Shown piece by piece: positions 20,123 to 28,411 of a stretch of 64,000 nucleotides of DNA. Each line of letters starts with the position of its first letter. Position 1 is the stretch's first letter. The position numbers and the translations under genes are program-made. The DNA is from Saprospiraceae bacterium (lineage in GTDB: Bacteria > Bacteroidota > Bacteroidia > Chitinophagales > Saprospiraceae): NCBI GenBank assembly GCA_020628095.1, contig JAHDFP010000002.1:327715-391714 (forward strand), read 5' to 3'. Below the pieces are notes generated by a model. It had not been told where the DNA came from, searched no databases, and saw only the letters and a list, made by a program, of their open reading frames with translations.

Positions 20123-20238
20123 TAAGAGTAATCTGCTCCTTGCGGTCGCAAAACTTAAAAGTTGATCTGCTGCTGGTCCCAAATGCAATCACCAAGAATG
20201 TGAATCACTTTAATACAGTTACCTACTAGCAACCCCTC

Positions 20239-21633
20239 TCACTTCCCAATACAAAAATTATTAAATATATTATCCAGCAGATCATCTGTGCTAATCGTCC
20301 CGGTAAGCTCACCGATATGATGTAAGGCATGACGGATGTCTATGGCTAAGAGGTCGGAGCTGACGTATTGATTCGAGAGTCCGTCAGTGATGGACTGTAA
20401 GTGGGTATGCAACTGAGAGAGAGACTCATAGTGTCGGAGATTGCTGACGATGGTTTGGCTGGAAGGATTGTTGAGCTTGATGGATTGTGTGAGGGCATCT
20501 TTGAGTTGGTCGATGCCTTCATTATTTTTGGCTGAGATGGCGAGGCATTTATTTTTAGTCAGTGTGCTGACGGCTTCCTCTATATCGTATCGATGGCAAG
20601 TATGGAAGGTGTCTGTTTTGTTGAGTAGTATGATAAGTTGTTGGTCAGGTTTTAGCTCGATGGATTTGGCTTCTTCTACGATGGATTTGTGGTCTTCGGA
20701 TATTTCTGTGACGTATAAGATGATATTCGATTTAGATATGGACTCATAGGTTTTTGCTATACCGATCGACTCTATAGTATCCGTTGTATCCCTTATCCCA
20801 GCCGTATCAAGGAATCTGAACTTCATACCTTCTATAATCATCATATCCTCAATGACGTCTCGCGTTGTACCAGGTATATCGCTGATGATAGCTTTGTCAT
20901 CTTTGAGTAGTGCATTGAGCAAGGTAGATTTTCCGACATTAGGTTTACCGATGATAGAGACGGCAATTCCATTTTTGATGGCATTTCCATAATCGAATGA
21001 CCTTATAAGTTCTGCTGTTTCCCTATGTGCTGTTGATATCAAGTTTGATAATTGGCTGCGATCAGCAAATTCTACGTCCTCTTCACCAAAATCATTTTCC
21101 AGTTCCAGCAAACTGGCGAATTCGATAAGGTTTTCTTTGAGTTCCCCCAGTGATTTAGAAAAACCTCCTCTCATTTGATTCATGGCGATTTGATGTTGAG
21201 AGGCTGTTTCGGAGTTGATAAGATCGCAGATGGCTTCTGCTCTTGGTAGATCTACCTGACCATTGACGAAGGCGCGCATAGTAAACTCTCCCGGTCTCGC
21301 ATGTCGGACACCTTCGTGGATGAATAGTTTGACTATTGCTTTCAGAATATAAGAAGAGCCGTGACAGGATAATTCCACGACGTCTTCTTTGGTATAACTT
21401 CGCGGTGCACGGAAGACAGAAGCCAGGCACTCGTCCAGAATTTGATCTTGGTGGTCTACTATTTTTCCGTAGTGTATCGTGTTACCCTCGACTTGACTTA
21501 GGTTTTTTCCTCTGAAAAAAGTATCGACTATAGATATACAATTAGGCCCTGAGAGACGTATTATACCTATAGCACCCTGACCAGATGGCGTTGCAATGGC
21601 AATGATATCATCTTGTATTAGACTTTGTGACAC
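20239..21633 (-). CDS. mnmE: tRNA uridine-5-carboxymethylaminomethyl modification GTPase MnmE
   Basis: A 464-residue protein of normal family length. With MnmG it installs the cmnm5 group on U34 of certain tRNAs in the cytoplasm. The N-terminal formyl-THF-binding domain (about 1-120: TPSGQGAIGIIRLSG, RPGEFTMRAFVNG) is followed by the helical domain. The inserted G domain has P-loop GKPNVGKS at 229-236, DIPGTTRD at 252-259, DTAG at 276-279 and NKTD near 339. The protein ends in the catalytic CIGK motif (Cys461). It stands alone on the minus strand, tail-to-tail with the RelE gene (116 bp gap). Confidence 0.97.
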   Translation of the reverse strand: MSQSLIQDDIIAIATPSGQGAIGIIRLSGPNCISIVDTFFRGKNLSQVEGNTIHYGKIVDHQDQILDECLASVFRAPRSYTKEDVVELSCHGSSYILKAIVKLFIHEGVRHARPGEFTMRAFVNGQVDLPRAEAICDLINSETASQHQIAMNQMRGGFSKSLGELKENLIEFASLLELENDFGEEDVEFADRSQLSNLISTAHRETAELIRSFDYGNAIKNGIAVSIIGKPNVGKSTLLNALLKDDKAIISDIPGTTRDVIEDMMIIEGMKFRFLDTAGIRDTTDTIESIGIAKTYESISKSNIILYVTEISEDHKSIVEEAKSIELKPDQQLIILLNKTDTFHTCHRYDIEEAVSTLTKNKCLAISAKNNEGIDQLKDALTQSIKLNNPSSQTIVSNLRHYESLSQLHTHLQSITDGLSNQYVSSDLLAIDIRHALHHIGELTGTISTDDLLDNIFNNFCIGK

Positions 21634-21986
21634 GTATTATTACTTTATATCAGGTGACTTGTATTGACACATTAAGGATTATAACAATTTGATTTTCATA
21701 TAGTTATCAAAACCAATCCTTACAGTTGTCATTTTAAGGTCAATTAGAATTTTTTATCCCAATTTATTGATTTTGCGAAAAGTAGTTTATTATATTTGAA
21801 TTGACGAAATTATTTTAAGCATTAATTTAAACTACGATCTCAACCGATTTTTAAAAGAATCAAACGCTGAAAGCTGTATGTAACCCTTTCCCCGTTATTC
21901 TTACCTGATTTTAGTTTTTTTATGCGTAATCACATGGTTCTGACCTGTTAGTCAGGGTACTATGTATTATAAAAAAATTCAATCTC
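21634..21986. other. 353-bp divergent intergenic region between mnmE and the dockerin protein
   Basis: AT-rich non-coding stretch. On the plus strand it holds one Bacteroidota-type -7 box (21791-21798) with a TTTTG element 15 bp upstream. I see no open frame, RNA gene or strong hairpin. The ~190 bp between that box and the ATG at 21987 would form a long 5' leader with no riboswitch I recognise. Confidence 0.5.
21771..21798 (+). promoter_or_regulatory. Candidate Bacteroidota promoter (-33 TTTTG, -7 TATATTTG)
   Basis: TATATTTG at 21791-21798 matches the TAnnTTTG -7 consensus exactly. TTTTG at 21771-21775 could act as the -33 element, although the 15-bp spacer is a little short. It lies 188 bp upstream of the next plus-strand gene. 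Confidence 0.4.
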
Positions 21987-24900
21987 ATGAAAAGACAGAT
22001 ACCTTTATTCTGTTTGCTCCTACTATGCGTATTTGCATATAAGGTAGATGCTCAGACCATTTCTTGCAATAATCATGTAAATATTAGTGTCAATGGCTCC
22101 TGTAACATTGATCTATCCGTCGATGCCTTCATGGAAGGAGCATCCAGTGATAGTGATGTGCAAGCAGGACTCTATGAGTATGACATATTGTTTAATGGTC
22201 AAGTACTAATGACTGGTAACCAAAATGGACCTCTCAATGGTGGTAATGTAGATATGTCACCCTTCATAGGCCAGACCTTACAATTTAATGTGAGGTATAC
22301 GCCAAGAGGAAACTTTTGCTGGGGAACAGTATTGTTAGAAGATAAAATCGCACCTCAGATCAATTGTGATTGTCCAGTAGGTGGATTAGGTGGCGGTAAT
22401 TATGATGCGGATTGCACATTATCTTGTGTTGAGTTGCCATTAGTCAGAGACCAGTTTTGGAATCCATTGCAGAATGCCATTATCAATAATGACCCTAATG
22501 ATGTCTTAGCACTGGATGTTACGGATAACTGCAATAATTTTTCGGCCTCTGATTTATCATACTCAGATCAGGTTTTTGATTTAGGTAATTGCGATGGCAG
22601 TGTGCTAAGAAGAACATGGAATGTCAATGGTAGTAGAGGCCCTATTGCGACATGTGTAAAGGAATATTATTTCCGACCACTGAAAGTATCAGAAGCGATG
22701 GAGGCCACCTTTACTTCTGTCGGCGGTACAGATGTGCCAGATGTCATACAAGACAAATTGGTCTTACCTAAGCGTATCGTCAATATCCCAAGTTGTGGTG
22801 TTGGTAATTCACCCGCAGAGATAGCGGCTTATTTTGATAATCCACAGACTGTAGATCAGGATACGGATGGAGACAATATCACTCCAGCGGACTTAGATAT
22901 AGATTTAGTCATAGAAAATAACGAAGGTTACTGGTATGGATTTCCTCATTATTATGTCTTAGGAAGGGCACCTATGGGTTACCATGCGCAGGCTGTAGAT
23001 AACTCTATATGTACTATAAATACAGGCTATACGGATTTAGAAACAGAAGCTTGTGCGCCTGGATGTAGCGGTAACTCTAAGACGATAAGAACATGGTCTA
23101 TTTTGGATTGGTGTACAGGAGAGCTGATTACTTATGATCAGATTATCAAAATAGTAGATCAGGATGGTCCTAGTATCACCGTAGCAGATATAACAACGAG
23201 CGTTGACCCGTGGGAGTGCGAGGCTACAGTACATCTTCCAAGTCCTGAGCACCTATTCGATAATTGTGATAATATATTGTCTTACTCGGTAAGCAGTGTT
23301 AACGGTTATCAGATTACAGGTAATTCTCTACAAGGTTATGTGGCTAACGGAGTTGCTGTAGGAGAAAGTATGTTCCAATATAGTGCCGTGGACTGTTGCA
23401 ATAATGAGTCACGAGTCAATATCAGAATAGTGGTACGAGATAATACCCCACCAGTTGCAGTGACTAAGGAAAGGCTTGTGACTTCGCTTACCTCAGTAGG
23501 CACACCTAATAATGCAGAATATGGAATCTCTAAAATATTTGCGATCGAATTCGATAATGGTAGCTATGATGGATGTAGTGAGGTCACTATAGAGATAAGA
23601 AGACCTAATGACTTCTATTGTGAGCCTAACGATACATTATGGGGAGATTTTGTCAAGTTCTGTTGTGAAGATCTGAATGGACAAGAATTCGTGGAGATTC
23701 CAGTGGAGATGCGCGTGTCTGATCTTGGTGGAAACTCTAATATTTCTTGGTCGATAGTCAGATTGGAGGATAAGGCATTACCTAATGTCTTTTGTCCTGA
23801 GCCATTGATTTTGACCTGTGATATGGATTATAATAATCTTGAGATGACAGGTCTACCAGAAGGTTTTTCTCCTTGCGGAGAATTCAATTTTAATATCGAC
23901 CCTGTGCGCATAATGGAAGATACAGAACCCCAGCGCAAGTTGGCTGGTACCTTGCCTTTATATGATGTGGATGGTGATGGAGATTTTGATGATGTGCCGC
24001 CTTATGATCAGAGTTGTGGTTTTGGTGCTCTCAGAAGAGAATTCAGAAATGCGGACAATGTCAATTTCTGTACGCAATGGATAGTTATAGAAAGAACAGG
24101 AGATTTTGATGCGACGACAATAGAGTTCCCAGATGATGTTGTATTGGATTGTAATGATTATGACGAAGGTGAACCGACATGGCTCAATGATAATGCCTGT
24201 AATCTTATAGGCGTCTCTGTGGACATAGATACTTTCTTTCAGGAGAGAGGATCATGTATGACTATAGTCAAAAACTGGACTGTTATAGATTGGTGTCTAC
24301 AAGATCCGACAGACCCAGATCAAGGAAAATATACGGATGTACAGGTGATCCAAATCAACGATACAGAAGATCCAGAACTCACAGTCGTAGATAGTTTGAT
24401 ATATAGCGTTGATGCTAATTGTGTAAGTAAGGGTATTGTGTTACAAGCGTCTGCCGATGATGATGGTATCTGTAGTAGTGATTGGATAGGATGGGAGGTA
24501 TCTATTGACCTTAATGCAGATTGGACACAGGATTATTACTATGCTAATACAATACCTGCTATTATCAATGGGGAACCTAATCCTTTCTATGTAGAAAAAA
24601 CAGCCAATGGTGAGCAAGTAGAAATTGTCTTACCAGATAATCTGCCATCGTCTAAAGTGTGGCATAGAGTAGTATGGCGTGCGACTGATGGTTGTAATAA
24701 CAATAGATCTCATACGAGATACTTCCAGATATCAGATGCCAAAGCACCGACGCCTTATTGCTATAATCTAAGTACAGCATTTATGCAGAATGGGCAGGTG
24801 GAGTTATGGGCTAAAGATTTCTCTCTTGGAAGTTTTGATAATTGTACATCTGAGGATGACTTGTTATTTACTTTCACAGATGTCGTTCCGCCAGTAAGAG

Positions 24901-26369
24901 ATGACTCTCAGTATGATCCTTCTCCGAGTGGTAATAATCCAGCACCAGACCCTTGGTATGACGGTACATACTGGTATTATGATGCCAACGATGGCTCTTA
25001 TGCTGATCAGGCAGAATATGGTAGTGATATTCACCTATGGAACGAAGGATCCAGAACCTCAGGAAAGATTTTTACAGGTGATGAGATAGACGCTAATGGA
25101 TTTACTTCTGTCAAGGTATATGTATGGGACGAATGCGAGAATATTGACTTCTGTACGGTCAACCTAAGAGTCGTAGACAATGATGGTGGAGGTAGTGTGT
25201 CTGGCAGAATTGCAACGGAACAAGGCGAAGGAATCTCGGGAATCAAGACAGAGCTTGTGGCTTCTTTGCCTGGTTATCCATTAGAAGACACCACTGATGG
25301 ACAGGGATACTATGCTTTCGAAAATACACCTTATAATATAGATTATAGTCTCAGAGCAGTGAGCGCTAATGATAATTATCTTAACGGCGTGTCTACTTTA
25401 GATTTGGTTTTGATTCAGAAACATATTCTTGGCCAACAATTTTTCCGTTCGCCTTACAAGATGATCGCGGCGGATGCTAATTCCGATGATTTTGTTACAG
25501 CGATAGATTTGATCGAGTTAAGAAAACTTATACTCGGTGTCTATGATGAGTTGCCAGAAAGTGATAGCTGGAAATTTGTCAATAATAATGAAGAACTATC
25601 TATGTCTAATCCTTGGGCATATCGAGAGTCAAATGATATAGTAACCATGTCATCTGACATGATTAATCAAGACTTCGTTGCAGTCAAGATAGGAGATGTC
25701 AGCGGTAATGTGCAATTATCGTTATCAGACCAGCAGATAGAAAGTCGATCTCAATCATTCCTAGAGTACGATGAGCGAAATATATCCGCAGGTGAGACAG
25801 TAAGTATTGAGTTTTCGGTGTCTGCTAAAGATGTACAAGGCGCACAATTAGCACTACAACTAAAGGGCTTAGATGTATTATCTGTAGATGGATTACATGA
25901 AGGAGAATATCTGATTACTGATAATCTATTTAAGGTTGCAGCGGCTAATGTCAATGAGAAATTTGCATTTACTCTTACTGTAATATCATCTCAAACCAGT
26001 GCAACATCAGATTTAATAGGTCTTGATAAATTGTCTCTTGCTCCAGAGATCTATAAAGGAGAGAATCTTGAAACGATTGATCTTAACTTAAGAGCTAAAG
26101 GGGATACTGGTTTTTCACTAGATCAAAATACCCCTAATCCTTTCAGCGATAATACAATAATTGGTTTTTCACTTTCAGAAGCGCAGAATATAGAATTAAG
26201 TTTTTACAACGTAGATGGCAAGCTATTGCATACAATGAGGTCTAATGCTAATGCGGGATATAATGCACTCAGTGTATCCGCTGGGGACCTACAAGCAGAA
26301 GGACTGGTCTACTACAAGCTTAAAACAAAGGAACATACAGCCACTAAGCAAATGGTTTTACTCAGGTAA
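21987..26369 (+). CDS. Secreted multidomain protein with dockerin-like repeats and T9SS type A sorting domain
   Basis: A 1460-residue protein with a clear signal peptide (MKRQIPLFCLLLLCVFAYKVDAQ, 1-23). Long HYR/Ig-like regions with repeated DNC/DxxxP motifs (DNTPPVA, DQDGPSI) and conserved Cys follow. Near 1070-1130 is a carboxypeptidase-regulatory/CNA-B-like fold (GSVSGRIATEQGEGISG). Residues ~1133-1195 hold a duplicated dockerin type I-like Ca-binding motif (ADANSDDFVTAIDLIELRK). Next comes a cohesin-like beta sandwich (about 1250-1370: ISAGETVSIEFSVSAKDVQGAQLAL), then the T9SS tail (TPNPFSDNT near 1380, ending KQMVLLR). It is probably surface-exposed or released; the ligand is unknown. 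A terminator follows, separating it from the PUL. Confidence 0.85.
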   Translation: MKRQIPLFCLLLLCVFAYKVDAQTISCNNHVNISVNGSCNIDLSVDAFMEGASSDSDVQAGLYEYDILFNGQVLMTGNQNGPLNGGNVDMSPFIGQTLQFNVRYTPRGNFCWGTVLLEDKIAPQINCDCPVGGLGGGNYDADCTLSCVELPLVRDQFWNPLQNAIINNDPNDVLALDVTDNCNNFSASDLSYSDQVFDLGNCDGSVLRRTWNVNGSRGPIATCVKEYYFRPLKVSEAMEATFTSVGGTDVPDVIQDKLVLPKRIVNIPSCGVGNSPAEIAAYFDNPQTVDQDTDGDNITPADLDIDLVIENNEGYWYGFPHYYVLGRAPMGYHAQAVDNSICTINTGYTDLETEACAPGCSGNSKTIRTWSILDWCTGELITYDQIIKIVDQDGPSITVADITTSVDPWECEATVHLPSPEHLFDNCDNILSYSVSSVNGYQITGNSLQGYVANGVAVGESMFQYSAVDCCNNESRVNIRIVVRDNTPPVAVTKERLVTSLTSVGTPNNAEYGISKIFAIEFDNGSYDGCSEVTIEIRRPNDFYCEPNDTLWGDFVKFCCEDLNGQEFVEIPVEMRVSDLGGNSNISWSIVRLEDKALPNVFCPEPLILTCDMDYNNLEMTGLPEGFSPCGEFNFNIDPVRIMEDTEPQRKLAGTLPLYDVDGDGDFDDVPPYDQSCGFGALRREFRNADNVNFCTQWIVIERTGDFDATTIEFPDDVVLDCNDYDEGEPTWLNDNACNLIGVSVDIDTFFQERGSCMTIVKNWTVIDWCLQDPTDPDQGKYTDVQVIQINDTEDPELTVVDSLIYSVDANCVSKGIVLQASADDDGICSSDWIGWEVSIDLNADWTQDYYYANTIPAIINGEPNPFYVEKTANGEQVEIVLPDNLPSSKVWHRVVWRATDGCNNNRSHTRYFQISDAKAPTPYCYNLSTAFMQNGQVELWAKDFSLGSFDNCTSEDDLLFTFTDVVPPVRDDSQYDPSPSGNNPAPDPWYDGTYWYYDANDGSYADQAEYGSDIHLWNEGSRTSGKIFTGDEIDANGFTSVKVYVWDECENIDFCTVNLRVVDNDGGGSVSGRIATEQGEGISGIKTELVASLPGYPLEDTTDGQGYYAFENTPYNIDYSLRAVSANDNYLNGVSTLDLVLIQKHILGQQFFRSPYKMIAADANSDDFVTAIDLIELRKLILGVYDELPESDSWKFVNNNEELSMSNPWAYRESNDIVTMSSDMINQDFVAVKIGDVSGNVQLSLSDQQIESRSQSFLEYDERNISAGETVSIEFSVSAKDVQGAQLALQLKGLDVLSVDGLHEGEYLITDNLFKVAAANVNEKFAFTLTVISSQTSATSDLIGLDKLSLAPEIYKGENLETIDLNLRAKGDTGFSLDQNTPNPFSDNTIIGFSLSEAQNIELSFYNVDGKLLHTMRSNANAGYNALSVSAGDLQAEGLVYYKLKTKEHTATKQMVLLR

Positions 26370-26396
26370 TTGTCCTGAGATACATTTTGGTTTAGT

Positions 26397-26440
26397 AAAA
26401 GCCCTGCTCGCAGTTATTGTGGCAGGGTTTTCTTTTTTTG
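26397..26440 (+). terminator. Rho-independent terminator
   Basis: AAAAGCCCTGC pairs with GCAGGGTTTT around a 14-base loop and is followed by CTTTTTTT. It lies ~30 bp after the stop of the dockerin protein, so the downstream PUL probably has its own promoter. Confidence 0.85.
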
Positions 26441-26524
26441 TGCAGAAAAAAAGTCAAAATATTTATATTTTTCAAAATTGTATAATTGACACTAACCAAA
26501 GGTAAAGGTCAAAAAACAGTAAAT

Positions 26525-28390
26525 ATGAAAAAACTATTATGTGTTCTATTGAGCATTGTGATGACATGTTCTATAGGGTTTTCTCAGACGACTATTCTTG
26601 ATTTTGAGGCCGATGAGACGAGTACCGTCTTCCAATATTTCGGTAGTACTCTAGAGGAAGAAACCACCAATGTTATAGCTAATCCAGACCCTAGTGGCAT
26701 CAATACAAGTGCCATGGTATCTGATTTTGTTAAGCCTGCAGATTCAGAATCATGGGCTGGGGCATTCGCTACGACTGATTTAGTTCCGATCTCCTTGACT
26801 GCTGGGGAGCAGATATGTGTTAAAGTCTGGTCACCAGCCAGTGGTAATCTTGGACTTAAGCTAGAATCAGGTAATCAGGCAGATTGGATCACAACGCAAG
26901 AGATAAATGTTACTAACCAATGGACAGAACTTTGTTTCGACACAAGTAATCCTTCAGTAGAAGATCCAAGAACTCCTGCGGCAGGTGGTGTGTATAATCA
27001 GTTGGTGTTATTTTTCGATTTTGGTACTGTACTCTCTCAAGAGCAAACTTATTATTTTGATGATGTAGTGGTATCTGGTGGATCGACTGGTCCAGCCAGC
27101 GTCACTTTCTCTGTAGATATGAATGGTTATGGCGGAAGCTTTACAGATGTGTACGTCTCGGGTACATTCAATAATTGGGCAGATGATCAGCAATTATTAT
27201 CTGATGATGATGGCGATGGTGTGTTTACTGGTACAGTAGCTGATGTAGAATTAGGTAGCCATGAGTATTTATTTCAGGTAGACAAGTTTACAGATGCGGA
27301 GGACTTAGATCCTTCGGCTTCTTGTACAGTAACAGATGATACAGGTGAATTTACTAACAGGTCGCTAGTTGTAGCTTCTGATGTGACTCTCGATCCTGTC
27401 TGCTGGAACAGTTGTTTTGCTTGCGAAGAATCTGTAAAAATCACATTCAATGTAGCTAAAGGAGTCTTAGGTGAAGTTAGTCCAGAAGGCATGTATGTGG
27501 CTGGAGGGATAGGCTTTGGTTTTCCTGGCGATAATAGATTAACCGATGATGACGGAGATGGTATTTACTCAATTACAATAGAGAGAGAAAAGGGATTTGA
27601 ATCTTATTACACTTTCACTAATGGCGCCTGTGGAGATTTTAGTTGCAAAGAAAGTATCGTAGGTCAGGATTGCGCTAATCCAGATCATTTTAATGATAGA
27701 GCGATAGGGCCAGTCGATAGTGATATAACGGTTAATACTTGTTTCGGTCTTTGTTCTGAGAATACAGATTGTGAGACAGATGCTTTTATAGATTTTCAGT
27801 TTAGTGTCGATATGACAGGATATTCTGGTTCTTTTACAACGGTATTCGTATCTGGTAATTTCAATAATTGGTCAGCTGATGCTTTGCCTTTGACATTTGA
27901 TGATACTAAGAATCTCTGGACTGGCAATGCTAACTTATTACCAGGCGATTATGAATTTAAGTATCAAGTCGATGGATGGACAGATGAAGAAAACTTTATG
28001 GAAGGAGATCCATGTACAGCAACGGATGAAACAGGTATGTTTACTAATAGAACATTGACTGTATCTGAGCAGGAGACTAGCGTCTGTTATCAGTGGAACT
28101 TATGTAGTACTTGCAATACAGTAAGCATAGACGATTTAGTAAAGGTCAATAATCTGTTTTCTATACAACCAAATATTGTAGAAACGGATCTACGTATCAT
28201 TTATGGAGATTCGTTTTCGGGTAAGGCCAAGATCATTATCCAGAGCAACATAGGTGAATTATTAGTAAACAAGACAGTTACTAATTCTGGGGTAGAACAC
28301 ATTGATATTTCTTCTTTCGAAGGAGGATTATATTACATCACAGTGCTCAATGAGGATAAAAGACAAACTCATAAATTCATAAAAGAATAA
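26525..28390 (+). CDS. Secreted protein with CBM-like and AMPK-CBM/E-set domains and T9SS tail, first gene of PUL
   Basis: I start at ATG 26525, because MKKLLCVLLSIVMTCSIGFSQ is a good signal peptide; an in-frame ATG at 26486 would place 13 hydrophilic residues before it. The product has 621 residues. Residues ~24-187 form a carbohydrate-binding-like beta sandwich (DFEADET ... YYFDDVVVSGG). Two domains of the glycogen-binding/CBM48 type (about 192-290 and 425-530) share FSVDM-GY-GSFT-V-VSG-FNNW, with a related third domain between them (about 305-410). The last ~80 residues are a T9SS-like tail (FSIQPNIVETDL ... LYYITVLN). It is 21 bp upstream of susC, so it probably binds glycan at the surface for the same locus. 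No catalytic motif is visible. Confidence 0.8.
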   Translation: MKKLLCVLLSIVMTCSIGFSQTTILDFEADETSTVFQYFGSTLEEETTNVIANPDPSGINTSAMVSDFVKPADSESWAGAFATTDLVPISLTAGEQICVKVWSPASGNLGLKLESGNQADWITTQEINVTNQWTELCFDTSNPSVEDPRTPAAGGVYNQLVLFFDFGTVLSQEQTYYFDDVVVSGGSTGPASVTFSVDMNGYGGSFTDVYVSGTFNNWADDQQLLSDDDGDGVFTGTVADVELGSHEYLFQVDKFTDAEDLDPSASCTVTDDTGEFTNRSLVVASDVTLDPVCWNSCFACEESVKITFNVAKGVLGEVSPEGMYVAGGIGFGFPGDNRLTDDDGDGIYSITIEREKGFESYYTFTNGACGDFSCKESIVGQDCANPDHFNDRAIGPVDSDITVNTCFGLCSENTDCETDAFIDFQFSVDMTGYSGSFTTVFVSGNFNNWSADALPLTFDDTKNLWTGNANLLPGDYEFKYQVDGWTDEENFMEGDPCTATDETGMFTNRTLTVSEQETSVCYQWNLCSTCNTVSIDDLVKVNNLFSIQPNIVETDLRIIYGDSFSGKAKIIIQSNIGELLVNKTVTNSGVEHIDISSFEGGLYYITVLNEDKRQTHKFIKE

Positions 28391-28411
28391 GCCCTCAAAA
28401 GACCGGATAGT

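Noticed and set aside
20139..20156. Hairpin TTGCG-GT-CGCAA between relE and mnmE as a terminator
   Set aside because: Stem of only 5 bp with no T tract in either direction.
26486..26524. Upstream ATG of the first PUL gene
   Set aside because: It would put a hydrophilic stretch before a good signal peptide starting at 26525.
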